Shown piece by piece: positions 1-5,237 of a stretch of 5,403 bases of DNA. Every line of letters starts with the position of its first letter. The stretch's first letter is position 1. Origin of the DNA: Gammaproteobacteria bacterium (GTDB lineage: Bacteria > Pseudomonadota > Gammaproteobacteria > JABABF01); contig JABABF010000157.1 in NCBI GenBank assembly GCA_014238345.1, positions 1-5,403 on the forward strand. The letters run 5' to 3'. A program made the translations under genes and the position numbers. The notes under the pieces are model-generated. The model was not told where the DNA came from. It did no database searches and saw only the letters and a list, made by a program, of their open reading frames with translations.

Positions 1-250
1 AATTGACTTGATTGTGACCGATGGTCAAGTGCTGGCTTTCGTCGAGGTGCGTCAACGCAGAGATGACCGTTTTGGCAACGCCGCAGAATCCATCACCCCA
101 ACCAAGCAACGCCGCCTCGCACTGGCAGCGCGGCACTTTCTTGCCACACGCACCGAACTGCCTCCATGCCGCTTTGATGTAATCGGAGTCGATGGCCACT
201 CGCCTGCTACAGTACACTGGATCAAAGATGCCTTTGTGGTATCCTTATAA
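1..250 (+). CDS. yraN: YraN/UPF0102 family protein, C-terminal part (cut by window start)
   Basis: This is the 3' part of a YraN-family gene, about 82 codons ending in TAA; the reading frame is open at the window edge. The first visible residues, IDLIVTDGQVLAFVEVRQRR, match the family core. It is a restriction-endonuclease-like (PD-(D/E)xK) fold in which the D of IDLI and the E-V-R stretch correspond to the putative metal-binding positions. A TPTKQRR segment follows, then the characteristic CRFDVIGVDG and the C-terminal WIKDAF. The family is widespread and its function is still not firmly assigned; a DNA-processing nuclease role is suspected from the fold. The TTG at position 8 should not be taken as the start, because the core motif begins before it. 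In many proteobacteria yraN is followed by diaA and then a BON lipoprotein gene; here the lipoprotein follows directly after an 81 bp gap. Confidence 0.93.
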   Translation, partial: IDLIVTDGQVLAFVEVRQRRDDRFGNAAESITPTKQRRLALAARHFLATRTELPPCRFDVIGVDGHSPATVHWIKDAFVVSL

Positions 251-318
251 ACGTTAGTGTCTCGTTACACACCACATCACCCAATCGCCTGATTGCATGT
301 CAAATAGACCTGCCACTT

Positions 319-324
319 GAGGAG
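319..324 (+). promoter_or_regulatory. Shine-Dalgarno of the BON lipoprotein gene
   Basis: GAGGAG lies 7 bases before the ATG at 332. This decides the start in favour of that ATG over the in-frame TTG at 317, which would overlap the site itself. No convincing sigma-70 promoter is seen in the 81 bp after yraN, so co-transcription with yraN is possible. Confidence 0.8.
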
Positions 325-331
325 TACGGCA

Positions 332-964
332 ATGAACAGCCCAACCCCAGCATCCCACCCTTTGGTACGCACCCCACCACATGTTTTTCTCTTGCTGATG
401 GCGGCTCTACTCGCTTCCACTGTGTTACTCAGTTCCTGTGCAAGTGTAAAACGAATGACGGGTAGCCTGCTAGGCATCGTCACCGAGTCAGTCCCTGAAG
501 AAATGCGTGGACGAGGCCTCAAAAATTTGGTGCAAGATCGCCGCACCACCAGTCAGATCAAGTCGGAATTGATTGCGGCAGGGTCAACGCACTTCAGCGC
601 GGTCGAAGTGCATATCTACGGCGACGTAGCCTTGTTGGTGGGACAAGTTCGGAACGCACAGCGGCGGGATCGCGCCGCTGAAATCGCCGGGCGAGCTAGC
701 CAAGTGGCGGTAGTGATCAACGAGCTGGAAATAGCCCCACCACGCTATAGCGACCGGGTACACAATAATCTTCTGGTCGGGAAAGTCAAATCAGCACTGG
801 CCAATCGCGCAGATATCAATGTCGACCGTGTCAAAGTGATCGGTGCGGATCGCAAGATCTACCTACTCGGCAATCTTTCCGCAGCTCAACGTCAGCTAGT
901 CGAGCAATTGGCCTCACGAGTCAAGGGTGTGCGCAAGGTCGTCAACGGTATAACTCCCTTCTAA
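332..964 (+). CDS. dolP: Double-BON-domain outer-membrane lipoprotein (DolP/YraP-like)
   Basis: A 210-residue lipoprotein precursor. The signal peptide has a rather long n-region (residues 1-17), a hydrophobic stretch at about 18-33 and the lipobox LSSC, with Cys36 as the lipidated residue. Residue +2 is Ala rather than Asp, so Lol sorting to the outer membrane is expected. Two BON domains follow. BON1 is at about 72-135, with the VALLVGQV strand and a downstream VAVVINELEI strand. BON2 is at about 143-208, with KIYLLGNL and VKGVRKVVNGITPF. This architecture and the ending match E. coli DolP (YraP), a phospholipid-binding protein at outer-membrane and septal sites that maintains envelope integrity. 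E. coli DolP is about 190 residues, so the length fits. The linker at 40-70 is not similar to the E. coli one, so orthology is inferred from architecture plus the yraN neighbourhood. Confidence 0.9.
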   Translation: MNSPTPASHPLVRTPPHVFLLLMAALLASTVLLSSCASVKRMTGSLLGIVTESVPEEMRGRGLKNLVQDRRTTSQIKSELIAAGSTHFSAVEVHIYGDVALLVGQVRNAQRRDRAAEIAGRASQVAVVINELEIAPPRYSDRVHNNLLVGKVKSALANRADINVDRVKVIGADRKIYLLGNLSAAQRQLVEQLASRVKGVRKVVNGITPF

Positions 965-1027
965 ACCCAGTGATGTAATAGCCCCCGGATTGACTGACGG
1001 GAATAAAGAGATGAGCTGCACTTTGTA

Positions 1028-1110
1028 GCACTGCCCAGCAACACAGGACAAGGTCGTTGCACTGAGGGGTAGCTCAGTGCTGGCATCGGGGGATTGCTCC
1101 CAGCACTCAG
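1028..1110. repeat. Three-armed inverted repeat between convergent genes, possible bidirectional terminator or switch
   Basis: The 149 bp between the converging stop codons of the BON gene and sspA contains arm a GCACTGAG (1059-1066), arm b CTCAGTGCTGG (1073-1083) and arm c CCAGCACTCAG (1100-1110). Arm b pairs perfectly with arm a over 8 bp with a 6-base loop. It pairs with arm c over 10 of 11 bp with a 16-base loop. Both hairpins cannot form at once. A degenerate further copy, GCACTGCCCAGCA, lies at 1028-1040. No T-run follows on either strand, so this is not a canonical intrinsic terminator. It could still slow polymerase or stabilise the 3' ends of both transcripts. The pairing is read directly from the sequence; the role is inference. 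Confidence 0.5.
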
Positions 1111-1113
1111 CAT

Positions 1114-1710
1114 TCAGCGCATTTCGCGCTCACTTGCACTCAAGCTGGCGAGGAAGCCACGGTTTCCAAATAAGCGCTCCATATACTGCACGAACGGCAT
1201 ACTGCGGCGTGTCTGGCGCACCTGCACCTTGAAGAATGTCAGGCGCCATAACAGCGGGGCTAAGCACACATCGACCAAACTCATCTCGTCGCTCCCACAC
1301 CATTTGTGCTCGCTGTAGAGCGGCAACATGCTCGACAGATTATCGCGCAACACTTGGCGCGCCGTCTCACGGCGCCGCGCTGAACCTGCAACAATCACAT
1401 CGGCCGGAGCACACAGGTCGGTTTGGATGCGGTACATCAACTGGCGCAATTTGGCTCGCTCCAGCGGTGTCACCGGCAACAGTTTTGGATAGGGAAAGCG
1501 CTCTTCCACATACTCCATCATGCTCATACGATCGTAGAGCGTGATATCCTTGCTGTACAAGGTGGGCAATGTCTTGTAGGGATTGATATCCAACAGCGCC
1601 TGAGATTTCTGGCGTTTTTTGATCGGCACTAAATCAAAAGAAACCGCTTTGATTCCCAGCAAAAAGCGAATCCGGTGACTGTATTGAGAATCATCAGAGT
1701 ACAGCTGCAT
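1114..1710 (-). CDS. sspA: Stringent starvation protein A (GST-fold RNA polymerase-associated regulator)
   Basis: A 198-residue SspA homologue. It has a thioredoxin-like N-terminal half (about 1-75), with LYSDDSQYSHRIRFLL, INPYKTLPTL and MMEYVEERFPYP. An all-helical GST C-terminal half (about 83-198) follows, with SLVDVCLAPLLWRL and the terminal FLASLSASEREMR, all recognisable against E. coli SspA (212 residues). In E. coli, SspA binds sigma-70 RNA polymerase, alters promoter use in stationary phase and acid stress, and is not an active glutathione transferase. The N-terminal extension before the first strand in E. coli is absent here. The PHP motif used for polymerase contact reads Pro73-Tyr74-Pro75. 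The ATG at 1710 is chosen because of the G-rich Shine-Dalgarno 7 bases upstream; a TTG at 1713 is in frame. The gene follows petC after 81 bp, a common proteobacterial arrangement, but sspB does not follow it. Confidence 0.95.
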   Translation of the reverse strand: MQLYSDDSQYSHRIRFLLGIKAVSFDLVPIKKRQKSQALLDINPYKTLPTLYSKDITLYDRMSMMEYVEERFPYPKLLPVTPLERAKLRQLMYRIQTDLCAPADVIVAGSARRRETARQVLRDNLSSMLPLYSEHKWCGSDEMSLVDVCLAPLLWRLTFFKVQVRQTRRSMPFVQYMERLFGNRGFLASLSASEREMR

Positions 1711-1717
1711 CAATGTA

Positions 1718-1725
1718 CCCCCCCT
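1718..1725 (-). promoter_or_regulatory. G-rich Shine-Dalgarno of sspA
   Basis: AGGGGGGG on the minus strand lies 7 bases before the ATG at 1710. It supports that ATG as the start rather than the adjacent upstream TTG at 1713. The site is a seven-base G homopolymer, so it is a candidate for slippage and sequencing error. Confidence 0.6.
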
Positions 1726-1780
1726 AGTGCACTCAGCGACAACCCGACACTCCGCACACAGAGAGCATCAACATCATCGC

Positions 1781-1810
1781 AGTATATTTGGTCAGTGTAC
1801 ATCTTTCCAA
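1781..1810 (-). promoter_or_regulatory. Candidate sigma-70 promoter for sspA
   Basis: On the minus strand, TTGGAA (1810-1805, four of six matches to TTGACA) is followed after 18 bases by TATACT (1786-1781, five of six matches to TATAAT). The -35 box lies within the last codons of petC and the -10 box in the spacer. Transcription would begin near 1774 and leave about a 64-base leader before sspA. This would allow SspA to be expressed apart from the bc1 operon. It is a motif match only, with no experimental support. Confidence 0.4.
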
Positions 1811-2586
1811 TATTCACGATTCAATAGCAACGCTAATACTAATAAAGCGGCTAAGAATAACAGTACGTAGATCCCGAGTCGATAGCGTTGTAGAGCAGCG
1901 GGCTCGCTGACATAGACTAGAAAATTGACGAGATCGTGCACAGCACTGTCAAATTCATCCACCGACAGGCTTCCAGGAGAGTCGATGCGAAAATCTCCGC
2001 AAGGCACATCGAGAATAGCTTCATCAGTTAGCGGATGGCGCTTGACTCCGCCATTAGGAGCTAGCGAGGAGCCCGGAGCGCAGTGTTGCAGACCCTGCAA
2101 CTCTAGCAAGGCGTGTGGCATGCCTACATCAGCGAACACTTTATTGTTGACTCCCCATGGGCGCGAAGGGTCGGCATAGAAACCACGCAGATAGGTGTAG
2201 AGCCAGTCTGCACCCCGCACACGAGCGATGAGACTAAGATCCGGTGGTGATGCCCCGAACCACTCGGCAGCGCGAACTGGCAGCATCGCAGTCTCAATCA
2301 AGCCACCAACACGGCTGTCATCAAAGATCAGCTGTTGCGCGACGAGATCTTCTGGCACACCAAAATCCTCTGCCAATCGCTGGTAACGTTGGTACTTCAA
2401 GCCATGGCAACCAAGGCAATAGTTCATATACAACGCAGCACCGCGTTGCAAGGAAGCGCGGTCGTGCAAATCTACTGCCATCACATCCAAACCAGCTCCG
2501 CCAGCAACGCTGGCATGAACCGCCGAGGGCATAGCCCACAGACAACATAGAGCGGCGGCAAAAATCTGCCAGCGAACGCTATACAT
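1792..2586 (-). CDS. petC: Cytochrome c1 of ubiquinol:cytochrome c oxidoreductase
   Basis: A 264-residue cytochrome c1, the heme c subunit of the bc1 complex that takes electrons from the Rieske cluster and passes them to a periplasmic cytochrome c. A Sec signal peptide covers residues 1-25, with probable cleavage after AVHA. The heme-attachment motif is Cys57-Leu-Gly-Cys60-His61 in the typical context YMNYCLGCHGLKY. The sixth ligand is most likely Met156 in VGMPHAL. A single membrane anchor at about 237-255 is followed by the classic cytoplasmic tail EYWKDVH. Cys169 and Cys196 are additional periplasmic cysteines that could form a disulfide. The ATG overlaps the petB stop codon (TGATG), indicating translational coupling. 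Length and motifs are those of beta- and gammaproteobacterial PetC, and the gene looks intact. Confidence 0.97.
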   Translation of the reverse strand: MYSVRWQIFAAALCCLWAMPSAVHASVAGGAGLDVMAVDLHDRASLQRGAALYMNYCLGCHGLKYQRYQRLAEDFGVPEDLVAQQLIFDDSRVGGLIETAMLPVRAAEWFGASPPDLSLIARVRGADWLYTYLRGFYADPSRPWGVNNKVFADVGMPHALLELQGLQHCAPGSSLAPNGGVKRHPLTDEAILDVPCGDFRIDSPGSLSVDEFDSAVHDLVNFLVYVSEPAALQRYRLGIYVLLFLAALLVLALLLNREYWKDVH

Positions 2587-3893
2587 CAGCGGCCACGAAC
2601 CCGCTCTGGTGGCTGGCTACAGCGCTCGCGCTGTGTATACCAAGGCATCAGCAGAAAAATCGCAAAGTAGGTGATGGTCAGATACTGTGCCACATCAACA
2701 TTTTCCATCGGACAAACGGTGCTACCACCACTCTGCCAACACAGATTAATGCCCAAGAAATAGCCGCCGGACGGTATCGACCCCAGATAACCGAGCAACA
2801 AGAAGGAGACCACGAAGAGGCTCAGCGCACAGCGACTCATACACCCCTTGTAGCGCATTGACTTGACCGGACTACGATCTAGCCACGGCAACAGGAAGAG
2901 CACGACAATCGCCGACAGCATAATCATTGCGCCCCAAAATTTAGCATCAAGATCAAACCACGTGATGGTGGTGGCTCGCAACATGGCATAAAAGGGCGTG
3001 TAGTACCACACGGGCACGATATGATCGGGGGTCACCAAGTGATTGGCTGGCGTGAAATTGGCTCGCTCTAGGAAATACCCCCCCATCTCGGGAGCAAAGA
3101 AGACCACCGATAGAAACAGCATCAGGAATATCGTGACCCCAACGATGTCGTGTACTGTGTAATAAGGGTGGAACGGCACGCCGTCCAACGGTACGCCCTG
3201 TGCATCTTTGTGCTCCTTGATCTCAATGCCGTCCGGATTCAGCGAGCCAACCTCGTGTAGCGCCAGCACATGCAAGAAGACCATGGCCACCAACATCAGC
3301 GGCACCAATACCACATGCAGGGCGAAGAAGCTATTGAGCGTAATGCCCGAGATCAGATAGTCGCCGCGCACCCACACCAGCAAGCTGTCGCCGATCACTG
3401 GGATTGCCCCAAACAGCGAGACAATGACCTGCGCACCCCAGTAGGACATCTGCCCCCAAGGCAACACATAGCCGAGAAAACCTTCGGCAATCAGTAACAC
3501 ATAGATCACCATACCGATCAACCACAACAGCTCGCGCGGCTTGCGGTAGGAACCGTACAACAAGCCGCGGAACATATGCAAATAGACGACGATGAAGAAG
3601 GCCGAGGCACCAGTGGAATGCAGGTAGCGGATCAGCCAGCCAAACTCCACGTCGCGCATGATGCGCTCCACCGAGTCGAAGGCATCGCGTGCAGTCGGCT
3701 GGTAGTTCATCGTCAACCAGATGCCAGTAATCAGTTGTAGCACCAATATCAGTAACGACAGCACACCAAAAAAGTACCAGAAATTGAAATTCTTGGGCGC
3801 GTAGTACTTGGCTAGATGAGTATCCCAAGCGCGCTGTATCGGCAGGCGTTCATCAACCCAGTCACGCAACGCGGCCAGAGCGCGTATCAGCAC
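2586..3893 (-). CDS. petB: Cytochrome b of ubiquinol:cytochrome c oxidoreductase
   Basis: This is the membrane core of the bc1 complex, carrying hemes bL and bH and the Qo and Qi quinone sites. From the GTG at 3893 it has 435 residues and eight membrane helices: A about 39-60, B 87-112, C 122-144, D 186-213, E 249-268, F 319-338, G 356-374 and H 404-419. Heme ligands are His92 and His106 in helix B (spacing 14) and His193 and His208 in helix D (spacing 15). The Qo motif is Pro294-Val-Trp-Tyr297 (PVWY), a known beta/gammaproteobacterial variant of PEWY. Two oddities are Ser188, where TLNRFF normally has Arg, and an apparent insertion of about 20 residues in the periplasmic G-H loop with Cys385 and Cys394. 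The start is uncertain. GTG 3893 places about 11 residues before WVDERLP, as in the family, whereas TTG 3911 would add six; neither has a strong Shine-Dalgarno. It lies between petA and petC and overlaps petC by one base. Confidence 0.97.
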   Translation of the reverse strand: MLIRALAALRDWVDERLPIQRAWDTHLAKYYAPKNFNFWYFFGVLSLLILVLQLITGIWLTMNYQPTARDAFDSVERIMRDVEFGWLIRYLHSTGASAFFIVVYLHMFRGLLYGSYRKPRELLWLIGMVIYVLLIAEGFLGYVLPWGQMSYWGAQVIVSLFGAIPVIGDSLLVWVRGDYLISGITLNSFFALHVVLVPLMLVAMVFLHVLALHEVGSLNPDGIEIKEHKDAQGVPLDGVPFHPYYTVHDIVGVTIFLMLFLSVVFFAPEMGGYFLERANFTPANHLVTPDHIVPVWYYTPFYAMLRATTITWFDLDAKFWGAMIMLSAIVVLFLLPWLDRSPVKSMRYKGCMSRCALSLFVVSFLLLGYLGSIPSGGYFLGINLCWQSGGSTVCPMENVDVAQYLTITYFAIFLLMPWYTQRERCSQPPERVRGR

Positions 3894-3991
3894 GGCACCA
3901 CGCCCGCACAACGGCCACTGCGCCGAGTGGATGGAGAGGTATCAATGCCACCGGGATAGCGACATGGATGTTTTGCTTCAGAGCGTAACAT
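3887..3991 (-). other. 34-codon ORF bridging petA and petB (coding status doubtful)
   Basis: An ATG sits 3 bases after the petA stop codon and opens a frame of 34 codons that begins MLRSEAKHPCRY. It ends in TGA one base after the proposed petB GTG (GTGCTGA). It resembles no family I know and has no good Shine-Dalgarno. Its position would let ribosomes leaving petA read through to the petB start, which could explain how petB starts without a clear Shine-Dalgarno. It may equally be chance. Confidence 0.15.
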
Positions 3992-3994
3992 GGC

Positions 3995-4663
3995 TTAGGA
4001 CAGCACTTCGCCCACGCTGACACCGATGGTCAAACTGCCATCGCTCTCATAGCGGTGTGGCGGTACAACAAGGTTGTTCGGTGCCGCTGGCACACCGGTA
4101 AAAACCCGCCCCGAGAGATCAAAGTGCGAGCCGTGGCAGGGGCAGAAAAATCCCCCAATCCAGTCGGGACCCAAATCCTCCGGCGCATGCTCAGGACGAT
4201 ATTTGACGGCACAACCCAGGTGCGTGCAAAGCGCAACTAACACCAGAAACTCTGGCCGCAAGGAGCGCACCGCACCGCTACCTTGGATGTAGTCAGGCTG
4301 ATTGGGACGCGTTGAGAGTGGGTCAGCCAATCGCTCTTCGAGCCGCTCCAGCGTGGCCAGCTGTGCGGCGCTACGCCGCAATACATAAATCGGCTTGCCT
4401 CGCCACTCGACCACAGTGATCCGCTCGGGAACCAGACTATCAACATCAAAATAGGTCGGAGCACCCGCAGCCCGAGCGCTGGCGTTTGGCTGCCAAGAGG
4501 AGATGAAAGGCACGGCGGCACCAGCCACCCCGACCGCGCCGAGAGCAGAAGTGGATGCAATCAAAAAGCGGCGGCGGTTATCTAGAGTGCTGTCTTGGTG
4601 AAAACTCTCACCGCAATGATCGGACTGCGCGGCTTCATCACCACCGTGTCCATGCTCAGCCAT
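3995..4663 (-). CDS. petA: Rieske 2Fe-2S subunit of ubiquinol:cytochrome c oxidoreductase
   Basis: A 222-residue Rieske iron-sulfur protein that accepts the first electron from ubiquinol at the Qo site and hands it to cytochrome c1. Arg30-Arg31-Arg32 in DNRRRFLIAS is a twin-arginine signal. It is followed by an uncleaved membrane anchor at about 36-56 ending in the family signature VPFISSWQP, then the hinge with its Ala-rich ARAAGAP. Cluster box I is Cys146-Thr-His148-Leu-Gly-Cys151 and box II is Cys174-Pro-Cys176-His177. Ligands are Cys146, His148, Cys174 and His177, with Cys151 and Cys176 as the usual disulfide. GVPAAPNNL is the Pro loop. The cytoplasmic segment before the RR motif is about 29 residues, longer than usual, and rich in His with one Cys. 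ATG 4663 is preferred; GTG at 4687, 4678 and 4672 and TTG at 4675 are in-frame alternatives. It opens the petABC block, about 112 bases after rpsI. Confidence 0.97.
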   Translation of the reverse strand: MAEHGHGGDEAAQSDHCGESFHQDSTLDNRRRFLIASTSALGAVGVAGAAVPFISSWQPNASARAAGAPTYFDVDSLVPERITVVEWRGKPIYVLRRSAAQLATLERLEERLADPLSTRPNQPDYIQGSGAVRSLRPEFLVLVALCTHLGCAVKYRPEHAPEDLGPDWIGGFFCPCHGSHFDLSGRVFTGVPAAPNNLVVPPHRYESDGSLTIGVSVGEVLS

Positions 4664-4727
4664 GGCTCCCACCAACACCCCAGCCACCCCGACAGTGGTG
4701 ATTCTCCACCATTAAACTGCCCATCAT
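4656..4727 (-). other. 23-codon ORF overlapping the petA start (coding status doubtful)
   Basis: An ATG-ATG pair opens a 23-codon frame beginning MMGSLMVENHHCRGG. It ends in a TGA that overlaps the second and third codons of petA (ATGGCTGA). A GGGG run abuts the first ATG but at no useful Shine-Dalgarno spacing. A weak hairpin TGGTG / CACCA at 4696-4711 lies inside it. It resembles nothing I know. The Gly-rich, low-complexity end argues against a real protein, though a leader role in petA translation is possible. Confidence 0.12.
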
Positions 4728-4775
4728 CCCCAGAGTACTGGCCACCTTCCGCAACACCAGATTACAGAGAATCGC

Positions 4776-5213
4776 TCAGCGCTTCGAGAACTGCGGGCGC
4801 TTGCGGGCTTTGCGCAAACCGATTTTCTTGCGCTCAACCTCCCGGGAATCTCGGGTCACATAGCCCGCCTGCCGCAAGGGCTGCCGCCAAGTCTCATCAA
4901 ACTGGATCAGCGCTCTGGTGATACCATGGCGCACAGCACCTGCTTGGGCAAAACTGCCCCCGCCACGCACCGTGACCATACAGTCAAAACGCGCGCCGAC
5001 ACCGAGCAACTCCAGGGGCTGACGCACCAGCATACAGGCCACTTTGCGACCAAAATAGTCCTCTAAACTGCGGGAGTTGACGGTGATGTTGCCAGTACCC
5101 AAGCGTAAAAAAACACGCGCTGTGGCTGTTTTGCGACGCCCAGTGCCATAGGCTTGATCCGGTGTGGACCCCGCCGGTGCTACGCTGAGCGAACTCTCTG
5201 GTGGAGGACTCAT
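4776..5213 (-). CDS. rpsI: 30S ribosomal protein S9
   Basis: A 145-residue S9, a small-subunit protein at the head near the P site. The family core runs from YGTGRRKTATARVF (residues 22-35). It continues through SRSLEDYFGR, VRQPLELL, the loop VRGGGSFAQAGAVRHGITRAL (83-102) and YVTRDSREVERKK to the universal tail RKRPQFSKR, whose last residues contact P-site tRNA. E. coli S9 has 130 residues. The difference is about 15 extra N-terminal residues, rich in Pro and Ser, before YGTGRRK. No other in-frame ATG, GTG or TTG lies between this ATG and the core, so the extension appears genuine. It follows rplM after 24 bases, the universal rplM-rpsI pair. The Shine-Dalgarno is weak (GAGAG a few bases before the ATG). 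Confidence 0.97.
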   Translation of the reverse strand: MSPPPESSLSVAPAGSTPDQAYGTGRRKTATARVFLRLGTGNITVNSRSLEDYFGRKVACMLVRQPLELLGVGARFDCMVTVRGGGSFAQAGAVRHGITRALIQFDETWRQPLRQAGYVTRDSREVERKKIGLRKARKRPQFSKR

Positions 5214-5218
5214 GAACT

Positions 5219-5236
5219 CTCTACAGCCTCTACAGC
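5219..5236. repeat. 2 x 9 bp perfect tandem repeat in the rplM-rpsI spacer
   Basis: CTCTACAGC is repeated exactly at 5219-5227 and 5228-5236 (GCTGTAGAG twice on the coding strand). It fills most of the 24-base gap between the rplM stop and the rpsI start. Each copy carries a TAGAG that could act as a weak Shine-Dalgarno, and only the copy nearer rpsI is at a usable distance. It looks like a simple local duplication. Confidence 0.85.
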
Positions 5237-5237
5237 G

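Noticed and set aside
282..295. CAATC-GCCT-GATTG hairpin between yraN and the BON gene.
   Set aside because: A 5 bp stem of low GC with no T-run is too weak to call a terminator or operator.
978..1010. CCCG / CGGG short dyad after the BON gene followed by AATAAAGAG as an intrinsic terminator.
   Set aside because: The stem is only 4 bp with a 10-base loop and there is no T-run.
1067..1083. GGGTAGCTCAGTGCTGG resembles the D-arm of a tRNA (GGTAGCTCAG).
   Set aside because: No acceptor stem, anticodon arm or GTTCRAATC-like T-loop follows at the right distance; the match is explained by the inverted repeat there.
1236..1544. 102-codon plus-strand frame opposite sspA.
   Set aside because: It is antisense to a well-conserved sspA and its product resembles no protein; no ribosome-binding site was seen.
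3011..3022. PVWY instead of PEWY in cytochrome b as a novel Qo site.
   Set aside because: PVWY is a known Qo motif variant of beta- and gammaproteobacteria, so it supports the taxonomic reading rather than novelty.
3331..3828. 165-codon open frame on the minus strand inside petB.
   Set aside because: It is an out-of-frame shadow of petB, which has full family similarity; the shadow product has Cys/Arg-rich composition and no recognisable domain.
4237..4560. Open frame of 107 codons overlapping petA, and the opposite-strand frame at 4595-4921 of 108 codons.
   Set aside because: Both lie across conserved petA and rpsI coding sequence in other frames and show no family features.
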